DNA from: Chrysaora quinquecirrha
Lineage: Eukaryota > Cnidaria > Scyphozoa > Semaeostomeae > Pelagiidae
NCBI GenBank assembly: GCA_014526335.1
Contig: JACTAT010000024.1
Location: forward strand, 459,635 to 523,634
Reading direction: 5' to 3'
Length of the DNA: 64,000 bases
Below, piece after piece: positions 21,045 through 32,349 of the stretch. A program made the position numbers and the translations under genes. Under the pieces are notes generated by a model, which searched no databases, was not told the DNA's origin, and saw only the letters and a list, made by a program, of their open reading frames with translations. Every line of letters begins with the position of its first letter. Position 1 is the stretch's first letter.

Positions 21045-24000
21045 ACAAGACGATTTTGCACTCTTGAGTTTGCAGTAATGCGTAATCTCTAAAATCCTTT
21101 CTTTATCATTCCCTTCCAGATCCTCCCTGTTGGCCATAATACTTCTAGGGGCTCTTGAGATCTCTGATGTTGGTCTGATCTTAATAAAATGGTTGTCAAT
21201 GGTGTTGATGGTAGCTCCACAGTACCATCGCTCAGCAGAGTATTCAATGCACCATGCATGTAATCAACAGGAAATCCCCACACAGTATCAAAATAATCAA
21301 GCTGACCAAGTGTGCAATAGCCTCTAACTCCAAATATCTAATAAAATATAAAACAATATTTTGCACATGCTGAAATAAGAAGCTGCCAAGTCAGGCTATC
21401 TCTATGCACAAGTCAGCCCACCGTAATGTCAGCCCACAATGTTATTGACTAGTTATTTTGTTATGTGTGGTGAAATTAGGGGCTGCCTCCATACCTCTGC
21501 TTTAACAGTGTACATGCAAAATTAGGTGTAACACATGACGGCCAAATTGTCCAACACATGAGAGGCTGAATTGTCTAACACATGATGGGTCAACTTTGTA
21601 GTGGGCTGACTTGTCCTGTTACTATGTTCATAACATACATATTTCAAAATACGACACTCTAATTTGATAAAGTAGAAAGAATGACATTGTTAAAGTTACA
21701 GACTTGCTGCTCTCTAGGGCCAAAATTCCTTGGGCAAGCATTCGCAATTTGCTTCTTTCTTGGTATGTTTCATCAAGATCCTCAAGAGGATAGACATGAA
21801 CAGTTCCACCATTTACTGTTTTATAGCTGCAACCTTCATACTCACAGAATCCACATCCAAAAGCCCCATTAAACTGTATTGTCTCTTGTACAAGGCATTT
21901 TGCAGGAAGATCCAAGCTAGCACTCAATAGCAAACATTTTATTTTCAAATGATTCCCCTTCACTTCAACATTGATGCCTAAAGAATGAAAGAAACCTAAC
22001 CTGTCCTCAGAGGCAGAAATTCCACATATTTAGGGGAGACAAACATTTTTCAGAGACATAGTGAATGAAATTGTTCTGTGTGGAGGACAAGATGAAAAGT
22101 AATTCAAGATGTTGGCCTTTTCTTGGAAAACACATTGAAGAACAAAGGTTATACTATAAATTTAGGAAAATCATAACTTTACTGTGCATTGCATCTTGGC
22201 ATGAAAGTAGCAAACAAGATACAAGCTTTACCTTCTTATTGTAAAAGCAAACATTCTTCTTTTAATGGTTGAAGGAAAGTTGACAAAAGAGGCTTTGTAT
22301 TACCAAACCAAAGGCCAGCTAAGATCTGATATTTCCTGGATCCTTTGTTAGGAAAGAAGCAAGATTCTATCAATGCTTGCTCTTCAATCTTATTGAAAAA
22401 CAGTTGGCTGTTTGTAACATGCTTAATTTTTTCTAAATAATATATTGAATTAGATACATTTACTGCATTCTCTAAAACTTTCAAGCAGATGAATCGCAAT
22501 CATTTTTTTCAGGTATTTGAATACTGCATAAAAATAAACAATACATTGAATTTTTCCAACTGAGTTTTGAAGGTAGGTTTAACAATGGAGAATGTAAAAT
22601 AGATTATATAACAAAGTTAATTTTTTGAACATTCATTTTTCATGTAATTTGTAAATATGTTGAATCTTCTATGTTGGCTTGCATATTATCGATATTATTC
22701 AATTCAGAAAAATCAAACTTGAATAAGCTAAAATTTACAATCAAACAAAATTTGAAGACAGAGTGCTCAAACATTTCATATTTACCTAAGTGTTGGTGGT
22801 AATTCATTTATTCCTAGAAAAATTGGACATAGCTGGAACGTTGAAGATTTAAAAACTGATATTCCATCAGTATTCATCTGTAATGTAATGGTTAGATGAT
22901 TGCTGTCAAAAAGACCTTCTGCAACTAGGCTTTTGTATAAAGATCCATCATAAATGTCTTCAATTGTATTTGAATCAGTCTTCACTTTTATAGCTGAGGT
23001 GATTCAAGAAGTCAGGATCTGCAATGAAAGAGATTAAACTAAATATAACTTTTCATCGATGACAAAATAGGTTACACACAACTGACAATCGTTTCTGACA
23101 TGACAATGTAACGAATCAATGTCAAATCTTCAATAATACTAAATGCCTTTGAATGTGCAATTGCCAACAAAAATTCTCCTACTTACATTTTGCAAATTAC
23201 TTAAACTGGTCTCTGATAGGCATGTAAATGAAATACTTCAAACTGAAATCTGCATTTGAGCACCTGTTGCATCTCCTTTCTGGTTCTTCACATTTGCAAC
23301 TGTCACCAATTAAGCAAAAACAACTGGAGCAATAATAATGTTAAACAAATTGGACTTTCTTCTTGCTGATATCAAAATACTGGTAGAGCTGTTTTGCAGA
23401 TGTCTTGCATATGTTTGGTTTGAGACAATGAAGGCTTGTCAACACCATCATGTTATCCAAGGCTTCTGTGGACAAGTTATGTCGGGAGACAAGCGCTAAG
23501 TGTAACAGCAGACTGTCGGACAATGTCAGAGAGCATCCATCATATAAATATTGGTTGTCCTGATATGAGGTATTTTTCAAGTCGTTAAAACGCAAATGGG
23601 CACTCACCACCTCTTGGAAATCCTGATTGGTCTCATGCTTTCTGTTTTTGTATCTTCTTTTTCAGCACTGTCAGTTACAGAGCAGTCAAAATTATCCTGA
23701 TCAAAATCTATCGCAATCGTGTCAGTCACATACGTCCACTTAGTCTGGCTCAATTCATTCAGCTTTTTGATGCTATCAGTCTGCAATGTACAGGCCGCAA
23801 GTGGTACTTTTTCAGACTTGCTTGGCCCAGTTGGGCCACACGAGCTGCCAGTGTCATAGCGCAATGTGGATTCTTCTTCCCCTTTTTCAGTCCCACCCCT
23901 TCTAGTCTTTCTGAACTCTATCTTTTTGAAGCCATCTATTATTTGCTTGCCACCGAGTTTGGTCAATGTACTGTCAACAGTTTCTTTGAAAGAATCATGG

Positions 24001-24101
24001 CTAAGCTGAGGTACATGGTGATTTAGCCTCTTTGAAGTGTTCAGAATTTGCTCATAATTACTTATCTCAGCACAGCCTTTATCAGATTTGTGCTTTGCCA
24101 T
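21045..24101 (-). pseudogene. Spliced CACTA-like (Transposase_21-type) transposase pseudogene
   Basis: Minus-strand exons: 24101-23604 (MAKHKSDKG start, acidic and Ser-rich), running with a frame change into about 23610-23187; then 23018-22786, 22335-22232, 21977-21700 and 21337-21045. Junction phases agree (2, 1, 0). Diagnostic motifs are LSDSLLLHLALVSRHNLS, IEDIYDGSLYK, MNTDGISVFKSS, INELPPTLR, LAGLWFGNTKPLLSTFLQPL, DLPAKCLVQETIQFNGAFGC and YFDTVWGFPVDYMHGALN, the pattern of animal transposases related to the EnSpm/CACTA group. In-frame TAA codons lie after KKVQFV, after DQFK and after CLLLQ; a frameshift occurs near 21225. It ends next to the 19.2-20.7 kb pseudogene, so the two might once have been a single transcript. 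Confidence 0.65.
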
Positions 24102-24348
24102 TTTGAAAGGGAAAGCCTTGATGTGCGATTTTTTATTTTATTTCCATGCTGCGCTGCCTTGCCCTTGTGCTGGCACCATCAGAACTGGGCGCCCTGTCAC
24201 TCTTACACAAAAAGCAAACGCCCACAGGGGACTACTGATATTTGGATGATTATAGTCTTTTGCAGGAGACCCATAACGATTGGCTAAAGGTAAGCCAATC
24301 AGATTTGTAGTGGAATGGTGTTACGGCGCCAAAACGTAACCACAAAGT
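24102..24348. promoter_or_regulatory. Possible bidirectional promoter interval
   Basis: This is the space between the ATG of the minus-strand CACTA-like pseudogene (24101) and the plus-strand frame at 24349. It is less AT-rich than its surroundings and contains several CpGs (for example CTGCGCTGCC and TTACGGCGCC). The call rests on position and composition only. Confidence 0.25.
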
Positions 24349-24591
24349 TTGTTGATGATTGAGTTTGGACGGAGTCAAAGTCGCTGCGAGTTTCTGAGTT
24401 TGGAGGTTAAACTTTTATCAGATACAACTATGGTTCTTTTCGTTTTGGTAGAGAGGAAAAACCAGGAAAACCCACTATGGGATATTGTTCCATTAGCAAA
24501 TGTCCAAAAAAATGCTTTCAAAACTAAAGAAAGCATCGCCCAGTGCATATCAAACAGGACAGTATTGCAGGTTGAATGGTATGGAGCCTAA
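24349..24591 (+). pseudogene. Hypothetical first exon, BEN-protein-like N-terminus
   Basis: The frame contains MVLFVLVERKNQENP followed by LWDIVPLANVQ and a conserved-looking tail VLQVEWYG. This resembles the start of BEN-domain proteins (short strand, charged linker, V-P-x-x-x-V motif). A TAA comes six bases before a good donor (GTGAGT, near 24599), so either the exon is broken or the likeness is accidental. It is divergent from the CACTA-like pseudogene. Confidence 0.25.
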
Positions 24592-24599
24592 TGGAATGT

Positions 24600-25600
24600 G
24601 AGTTATCTTTCTTTGAAAGCTGTATATTCTTTGGTTTACAGGGGGGTTCAATGTGTTGAAAACTTTTGGAGTTTGAAATGAAGTGTTTTATGCCTATTTT
24701 AGACAGAATTAGTGTTTCAGCTCATCTTTTGCTATTTTTGTATTCAGCATCTTCTAACTGTAGATGCCTCTTGAAAATTCATGTCTAAAATACTTGTAAT
24801 ACTTGCATTTCAGCATTCATTGGTATCCATTTAGGAAAAGAAGACAAGGATAAATTGTAACAAAATAAGTAAAAGCCGAAGGCTGACAGGCCTAATATAT
24901 ATTCAGGTTGAGAAAAACAAGTAAAAATGCTTTGAAATTTCATATTTGCCTGATTAAAAATGTTGATTTATCATATTTACATCTATAACTTCCTTCTGAA
25001 ACTCTTTTTCTACGTCTTTATCCTCTTCTAAGGCAGAAATCATGTATAAAATGCTCTCATCGTCAACAAAGCTAAGTGTTATCAAATCCTCCATTGCAAA
25101 CTTCGAAAACCGCCCTGGACGTTCTTTGGTCACGTGACACATTTCATAGTTGTTTCAACATCAGACAAAAGACCCATTGTCTGTGTCCTAACCAGTCCCT
25201 TTCTATTAACTATGATTGCTCTATGTGTGTTTACTCTTTGGTGCTAATGCCGTGAAGCCTTGATTTAGTAACGAAAAGAGCAAGAACAACTGTTATGAAG
25301 TTTCTGTAGCATGATAATTCTTTTCCTGTTTTGAATAATCTCAATACATGAAACTTTACACTTCTTTTCCTGTTTCAATTGAACTTAAATTCTAATATTT
25401 CAAAGAAAATGAAGCTTATTTTCCTGTTTTCAGAAAACTGATTTTTCTTAGTTTATTTAATGAATGCGTTTCAGTCAGTCATAACAATGTTTAAGATATA
25501 ATATTTAAGTTCTGATAGAGGATACATGATTTAAGTGTAAAAAGTATCGTAATATTACTTTTATCTTATTTTCTCAACCCAAATTTAATGCTCAAATAGA
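24600..25600. other. No confident gene
   Basis: The only frame of note is minus-strand 24954-25142 (about 62 residues, acidic, SFVDDESILYMISALEEDKD); I do not recognise it. The rest is AT-rich. Confidence 0.35.
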
Positions 25601-26221
25601 AAAAGAATATGTGATATGTCTTCATATAAACACAAATCTGGTGCTCAGAAGAGGAGAGATAAAGAAAAAAAAGACCAAGAAGCGCAGAAGGGTTCTCGGA
25701 CACTATTTCAAGTTGGAGTTAAGAAAATGGTCTTCATGGAAAGGGCCAATACACCAGATGCCAACATGAGGCAGAAACATGACAATTAAGTGGAAAGAGT
25801 TGATGCTGGAGAAAAACTAGAATTGGAAATGAGTGAGTAAGGAGAAGGAGATATCTCGATGGATAATGCTGATAGTACAACAAAGCTTACACCCTTTGAT
25901 ATTGGAACTTTTAATGGCCCCCAACGCAGAGTCTGCTTGAAGATATAATAAGTGCTGACCCAGTTCCTTTCCCAAACCAGCTACCCATTGATAAAGATGG
26001 CAACAAATTATCACCTTCTTTACTTCTCTGCAAACATGAAAATGGAGAGACAAGTGAAATAATTTTTTTTTATTTTTCAATTCAATTCAATGTATATAAA
26101 AAGGATAAAATAGTATAAAATAGTATAAAAAAGCTATAAAACCATCTAAGCTAAAAAAAACCTATTATAAAATAAAAAATTGATTTAAAAAACTGTCCTA
26201 GATCCCCTAACAGATGTTAAC

Positions 26222-26666
26222 ATTGATCTTAAAAGGTTAAAAGAAATTTTGTCCTAATCAGTGTCATCATCTCGCAATACTTCTTGTTCCCTTAAATTGA
26301 AAGTTTCTTTGCCAATAGCTTGTGAAAGATCTGGCATTCTTTTGCCATTGCCCTGTTTGTGCCGAAGACAAGGGGTGTAAACGTTCCACTTTCTATTTTG
26401 ATAACCCTCTGGTTGTAGGCCCGCTTATTTTCATTTTCAGCTTTTTTTAGAACAATTTCAGTCGGTAAATGTTTGTTCGATTCAGCAATCACATTGGTTA
26501 TTCTTACGTCAGAAAAAGCAGTCTGGCCATCGCGGAAAAATCTTCTTTTCAATACAAGTGAAAGAAAATGGGGTTTTTCTAGCCCTTCTGAGAAGCCTTG
26601 TATTGCATACCAGGTAGATTTTTTTTGCATTTGGGGAAAACCCAACCCTATCAGCATTGGCCTCAA
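26222..26666 (-). pseudogene. TE-borne C-terminal domain fragment, same family as 63.4-64.0 kb
   Basis: The frame has DGQTAFSDVRITNVIAES, NKRAYNQRVIKIESGTFTPL and VFGTNRAMAKECQIFHKLLA. This block recurs in predicted proteins of many invertebrate genomes, usually downstream of retroelement-like sequence; I know of no settled name. It lies in antisense inside the hAT pseudogene, so it marks an insertion. The region after about 26220 towards 26062 is A/T-rich and may be the 3' tail. Confidence 0.6.
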
Positions 26667-27961
26667 GGCTGGGACAAGAACACCAAGTGGAAGAAGTGGT
26701 GGGAAAAGTTTCTAGGAGAGAATGGTCTTGCATTTCATGGTTCTTCCTTCGAATTGGTTTATGTCAATAACGGAAATTCCTTAAGAATTCTGGAGCTGTT
26801 GACATTGCAAAAGTGAAGTCTTCTCAAGAGAAAGACAAATGGATGCAAACATTACCTTTCTCCACAGTCGCAAAATGAATTGATTTAAGTCTCTGCTGCA
26901 AGAGTGAACAATCATTTTTTGGAAGAATGTGGAAATTCAAAGTATTTTTCAATCATTATGGACAGAACTCCTGATTCAAGCAATATTGAACAAGCTACAT
27001 TGATCTTGTTACCTTCAAATACATGATGACACTTTTTCTATTGATGGACGATTCTTAGAGTTAGTCGACTGCTGCAATAAAACTGGAGTAGAAATTGCTT
27101 CAATTATTATCAACATACTTCAAAAAATGGCATATCCATTCTTGATTGTCATTGAAAAGGGTATGGAAATGCAGCAAACTCATATAAGATCTCCCAATCC
27201 CTTGAGCCTTTACTCTCCTTGTGTTGCCATTCCCTCAATCTTTGTGGAGCAGATTCAGCAGAATCGTGCACACAGGTTGTAACCTTTTCAGATTTGTACA
27301 AAAGTCTACAATCTCTTTCAAGCAGTCCTCAGAGATGGAAGATTCTGCAAAGCAACATTGGATCGTAATTACATGGTTTGTCTGAGACTAGATGGACAGA
27401 TCGTGTTGTTAGTGTTTGTCCTTTTGCTGCTCATCTCCTAGACATAAAAGCTGCACTCCAACCATTGATTGTCTTAAACCTTATGGCCAAGATCACAACA
27501 GATGTCAATAGTACAGTCCAGTATGTATCTTCTTTTGCATGCATACTGCTTTCAGCAATATGGCTTAAAAGGCTATTGATCAAAGGAATAAGATGATACA
27601 GGCAAGAAAAGCTACAAATTATATTGAGGTTTCAAACCTCTGCAGCTTCGATGCTGCTTTGAAATATCTATTCAAAGAATAGCCATAGTTTTTGCAAGAG
27701 AGTGTTAACGTTGCCAATGCACTAAATATTTCTGCAGAATTCCCTTCAAAGCAAAAAAGTATGCAACCTATGCTCAATGAACCTGGAGAAAGCCAGTCAG
27801 CCAGTAGTAACCATAATGCATTCAAAAGCGAAGTTTTTTATGTTGCTGTGGATCACAGGAATAACAACAAGCTACAAAGCAGCATGCCATATAAATGATT
27901 ATTTCTTTTCTGTGGCAATATCAGAAGCCTCATGATGAAATGGTTCATAATGGTTCATAAG

Positions 27962-28205
27962 AGGTGGTGTGGCCCAGTGGTCAAGGCGTTTGGCTCACCA
28001 TTGTGAGGTCTTGGTTTCGAATCTCGTTGGGACCACTTTCCACAAGCCTACAGTCAACTCAGCTGTCCATCCTTCCGAGGTCGGTAAATGAGTACCCAGG
28101 GTATTTGTTCTAGAATATCAGTCTGGGGGCACAAGCTGCAGGTCCACATCAGCTGCATAGCTGCCAGAACCCCCGACCTGCTTCAACAAATAAATATTGC
28201 TTGCT
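27962..28205 (+). mobile_element. tRNA-derived SINE inside the hAT pseudogene
   Basis: A polymerase III type 2 promoter is visible: box A-like TGGCCCAGTGG at 27970-27980 and box B-like GGTTTCGAATC at 28013-28023, spaced as in a tRNA. The head is followed by about 165 bases of tRNA-unrelated body (ACCCAGGGTATTTG, GGTCCACATCAGCTGC) and a TTGC microsatellite tail at about 28195-28211. The hAT reading resumes just after it. Clear target duplications were not found. Confidence 0.8.
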
Positions 28206-28579
28206 TGCTTGCATGATGCTTGCACTGATTTTGGCAAGAGAGGGGAATGATATGAATCAAGTGGAGCTTCAAGACGAGGTATTGCACTTGAAGAATGTGC
28301 ACATTGCCAATTTTGGAGAAAAACAGCTGCATCCATATGCGCTGTTATTAGATATATGCATATCTATAAAAATAGCCAATTTCAATTTGGAAGACATCTT
28401 CTGCAATATCCGCGCTGCACTCAGAATATTTTGCACACTGCCTGTTACATTTGCATCTGCACAACTCTCCTTCAGCAAGCTCAAGCTTATCAAAAATATT
28501 ATGCAAAGTACTATGAGGCGCGGATGCGGACAATACTTGGATAAACTTTTTGTCATTCAGTTATTTGTACTGTTTTGCT

Positions 28580-28758
28580 AGTTTATAAAAATTCGCTCTA
28601 ATTTTAAAAAATTTGTTCTAATTTTAAAAAATTCTTTCTAATTTAAAAAAAACGAATGCTAATAATTCTCTTGAAAAATAAATGCATTCTAATTAAAGAA
28701 TATTCACTCTAATTATAAAATTCATTCTCATTAAAAAATATTCATTCTAATTAAATTA
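28580..28758 (+). repeat. Left inverted terminal array
   Basis: About eight units of roughly 20 bases each containing TCTAATT followed by an A-run, for example GTTCTAATTTTAAAAAATT and CATTCTAATTAAAGAATATT. The array ends where the coding frame begins (LLREAATVRKDE). Confidence 0.75.
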
Positions 28759-30028
28759 TTGCTTCGTGAAGCAGCAACAGTAAGAAAGGATGAGAAAATC
28801 CTAGTTGGAATCAGGGATAAAGACTGTGTAGCAATAGAGGTACACTATCATAAGAAGTGTTACAAAAACTATACAAGCTTTTTACACAGGGAAAACACAG
28901 GAAAAAGCACAGAATCATCCTTCCTTTATGCTGCTTGCTATGAGAAATTTTGCAAAGATGTGATTGACCCTCTTATAGCACATAAAGAAATAAAGTACAT
29001 GGCAAAACGTACACAGAAAATTCCTCAAAATAGTGAATGAAGTTGAAAATATAGATGCAAGCAGTTTTCGTCGATTCAGGCTTAAAAAAAGACTAAAAAT
29101 ATCATATCCCCAGCTTGTGTTTCATACCCCAAAAGTTTGTAACCAAAGTGAAATAGTTTACACTGAAAATCTTTGCTCAGCAGATTTAGTTGGTGAAAAT
29201 ATGGCCAGTAAAGATTCGAATCATAATGATGAAGATTATGAGGAAGATAGTGAAAATGAAACCCAATGGGGAGAAGAAATAGCGCAGCACAACAAATCAA
29301 ATGTTGATCCTACTTTCAATGTCAATGAGGCTCAAATTCTGTTTCATGCCTCAATGCTCCTAAAAAGCAAAATTAACAAACCTGGCTTAGTCACTCCATG
29401 GCCCCCTCTTGCAGCAGACATTACAGAAGATAATGTTAAAAACATTGTTGACCCAAGTTTATTTGACGTCCTTGCCTGGATCTGTGGGTTCTCTGAAGAT
29501 CCCAAGCTAGATAAATATGTAACTGTAAAAGATTCTCAGTTTTCAAAATTAATGTCATTAGCACAAGATTTGATTTTTATTTCATCTGATGGTAAAAAGC
29601 CAACACCAAAAAGCATATCATTTGCCATGGCAATAAGGCAGCTAACAGGGTCATCTAATGTTCTGAAGTTGATGAACCATTTCGGACATTGCCTGTCTCA
29701 TAGGTATGTCCTTTGTCACGAGACAGCTTTGGCTCAAGTAAACATATGAAGTCAAGGTACTTCGCCACCAGGGTTCTCCAAGAGTGATTTTGCTACTCTT
29801 TCTTGGGATAATGATGACTTCTGGACAGTGGCGGACTGGCTACCATTTATCCCGCCGGGAAAAGCAACAAAAAGGCGCCAATAGGTGGGCAAACAGTAAA
29901 AACCCGCATAAAAGAACCCCTGATTTTTCTGAACAGGCTGAACCGGTTCTTATATATAGGATGCATAACAAGAAAACAGCCTCGAAGAGGTTCTTAAAAA
30001 TCATTTTGAAACAGCTTGTTATAATATA

Positions 30029-31777
30029 TTACACATGGTAGTTCTCAAGTCCTTGAGGAGATATTTTATGATCATCAGACATATCAGCTGTTATCAAACA
30101 GCCAGTTTTTGCAAATAATGTTCTCACAAATTCTTTTTTGCTGGTCACCTCTCTCCAAGCCTCGCCTGTCCACTTCGTCATCAAAATCCTCCTTTCTTTA
30201 GCTGAGATTTTATCATGCCACTCGTCTACTTCCAACCACTTTTCTATAGCTTCACCTATCTTCCCTTTCATTAGCCTTCCGAATCCGGCATCTATAGGTT
30301 GAATTTTGTCGGTATGACTTTCCGGAAGCATGTAGATGCACGCATTGATTTTATTTCGACAAGCTTGATGAAATGACTTGCTTTGTTGAAAGCCAACATT
30401 ATCCGCAAAGATAACCTTTTCCTCTTTGTCTTCTCCAATCCCAGGAGAAAGTGTGCCTTCAATCCACTGCATGTTAACTGCTGCATCCATCCAAGCACAT
30501 TGTTGAAAGTACACATCCACTCCCTTGTCATACTGTTCTTTTTCCAGATTGTTCACATGTCCTTTTCCTCTGAATATCAGAGCTGGCTTGACATTTTGCT
30601 CTTCATCAGCACGAATACACAGTTGGAGAGTTGCTTGTCTTTTGTCCAAGCCAGAAGACGGCTGTGATACCCAAACTTGCTTGGTACCCAATGTATCATA
30701 AGTCTTCTCTTGATCGACGACGAATGGGAGGGGTACTTGATCGATGTTGTACCTATTTTTAGGAATCCAACATCAATATTTTAGATCAATCTTGGAACTG
30801 TTCCTTCTCCGTTGTTTATTCAAAGCTTTCCTAAGATCCCTGTGAAACATTTGAATCTTCTCTCTACCATCATCTGCACAATCTTTCTTTTTGTTGGTTC
30901 TTGGTCGAAGTACTATTTGGTGCCTTTTCTTGAAACGTTGAAACCAGTTAGCACTTCCTTTAAATTTTCCAGCTTCATCTTTACCGTAACACAATGCAAT
31001 CTTTGCCTTCATTTTGTTTTTAATCCACATCTTGGAAACTTTGCTGCCAGTGGCTCTTCGTAGTTTGAACTCAGATAGTAGAAGGTTTGAGGCCAAAGGA
31101 TATTTACCCGTGCGTTTTGATCTATTTCCAGCAATCCTCCTCCTCTGCCTTGCAGCCCTCACTCTGCCTGTATTCCTTTTCTCTTTATTTAACACAACTT
31201 CTGCTAGAATTTTTTTCCTGTCTTTGTTCCATTTCACCACCTGGAATTTGCTGACACCTTTTTCTTGTGCGACTGTTGTGAATTTATTAGTAGAGGTTTT
31301 CAGGGAATCCAGTAGATCCGGAGTTTGCTTTTTAAACTCAACACTGTAGGATTTCCTCTTGGCACTACCCCTTCGCTTTTCATGTGACTTTGGCTTGTTC
31401 TGCTGGTTAGTAGGCCCATCATATTGACTCTTACTTTCAACATCAATAACAATTCTCGGCAAATTTTGCTTCAAGTCAGTTTGCACTGAATCTTTGTTGC
31501 TTGAAGAAGGATTATCAGTTGCAGTTGGATTTTTGTGTTTGAATTGCATATGGATATCAAAATATTGTTTTCCTGTGAACGATTGATGACAAATGCTGCA
31601 TAAAACAGGCTTACCAGGTTCCACTGTCTTCTTTAACGTTGGTGTGATGTCATACAGTGTCCCATCTTTTAATTCAACTGATTTCTTCAATCCGCAGTCA
31701 AACAGAGTACGATTCATCTTCTCAAACACAAAGCTGATCAGATGTTGAAGAACAAAGATTGAAGAAGAGAGACACAT
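30029..31777 (-). pseudogene. Tigger transposase, one nonsense codon from open
   Basis: The single frame from ATG 31777 to the stop at 30029 (582 sense or stop-containing codons) is interrupted only by a TGA at 30773-30775. In order: a C2H2 zinc finger (CSICHQSFTGKQYFDIHMQFKH, residues about 60-80, given here as positions CSICHQ..HMQFKH), basic HTH regions (KKGVSKFQVVKWNKDRKK-like), a CENPB-type segment (KFKGSANWFQRFKKRHQIV), then DDE_1 motifs after the stop: YNIDQVPLPFVVD with the first Asp, RQATLQLCIRADEEQN, VIFADNVGFQQ with the second Asp and LPESHTDKIQPIDAGFGRLM with the third. The GGA-to-TGA change in DLKY-stop seems to be the only defect. Confidence 0.85.
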
Positions 31778-31942
31778 TTGGGGACATGATGGACTATCAC
31801 GAGTTGAACTGGATTGGAGGCTGGATTCCCCCTCCTCCCCAGGTTCCTAGCCTCGTACTGGTCTTTCATCGCCGAATCTGAATCTGCTGGGAATTTAGGC
31901 CAGCAGTTAGTATTTTGATTTTTGAATTTTTCACACAGAAAA

Positions 31943-32349
31943 ATGGCAAGTGAATACGAGCTCTTCGTGGAAGCAAGTGTGCGTGGCTATCACGCATATT
32001 TCAAGAACGTCATTGTTTATATTGGAGAAGTGCTAAGCTGTGAAAGTGAACCGGACAATAATTATGACAGTTTTGCAATAGCAGTTAAGAATAATGACGA
32101 GAAAACTGTCAGTCATGTTCCTATCGAGCTTGCAAAGATTTTCATGACTTTTTATCAGATTATGGTGAGGTTCAGGCAGAATGTATTGGTAGTAGATGCA
32201 ATGAAGTTCAAACCAAAGGCCTAGAACTTCCTGTGGACTACAGACTTTCTGGAAATTACACTTACCTGGTAAGCGTATTGAAGAAATTACAGCAGAAAGA
32301 AGACAGGAGAAGTAGCTGGAAACTTACTGATGTAAAAAAATGTGTATAA
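31943..32349 (+). pseudogene. HIRAN-domain ORF carried by the Tigger element
   Basis: It begins MASEYELFVEASVRGYHAYF and contains IGEVLSCESEPDNNYDSFAI and AVKNNDEKTVSHVPIELAKI, the HIRAN pattern (GYHxY, E.dN.yD.fAvaV, vgHvP..i). A single-base shift at about 32155 separates this from DYGEVQAECIGSRCNE and KGLELPVDYRLSG, the expected end of the domain, which closes at a TAG near 32349. HIRAN domains bind DNA ends in HLTF-type helicases. Here the domain stands alone and is transcribed away from the transposase, so the two genes probably shared one promoter at 31,778-31,942. Confidence 0.75.

Larger units (their letters stand above)
25616..28581 (+). pseudogene. hAT transposase pseudogene, ZMYM1-like
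   Basis: It begins MSSYKHKSGAQKRRDKEKKD, the usual basic start of ZMYM1-like hAT proteins. It continues in broken frames with FPNQLPIDKDGNKL, GLAFHGSSFELVYVNNGNSL, SIIMDRTPDSSN, then 27378-27596 GLSETRWTDRVVSVCPFAAH, LLDIKAALQPL and VQYVSSFACILLSAIW. It ends with the dimerisation region ALRIFCTLPVTFASAQLSFS at 28402-28470. At least eight stops or shifts are present. One insertion (about 26062-26620) and a SINE (27962-28205) interrupt it. The end at 28581 touches the left terminus of the large element, which may have removed the last residues. Confidence 0.85.

Noticed and set aside
19187..24101. Alternative genetic code or stop-codon recoding
   Set aside because: All three stop codons interrupt these exons and frameshifts are also present, so ordinary pseudogene decay explains it. 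The intact gene at 12.5-17.4 kb uses TAA as stop.
27962..28035. Stand-alone tRNA gene
   Set aside because: Boxes A and B are tRNA-like, but the sequence runs on into a SINE body and microsatellite tail, and the acceptor arms do not pair properly.
28201..28581. Separate small gene at the end of the hAT region
   Set aside because: It is the C-terminal dimerisation region of the hAT pseudogene (ALRIFCTLPVTFASAQ), not an independent gene.
30383..30667. Plus-strand frames over the Tigger transposase
   Set aside because: They are antisense shadows of the transposase frame, whose motifs are unmistakable.
31014..31349. Hydrophobic plus-strand frame resembling a membrane protein
   Set aside because: It is antisense to the Lys/Arg-rich DNA-binding half of the Tigger transposase, which produces Leu/Phe/Ser-rich complements.
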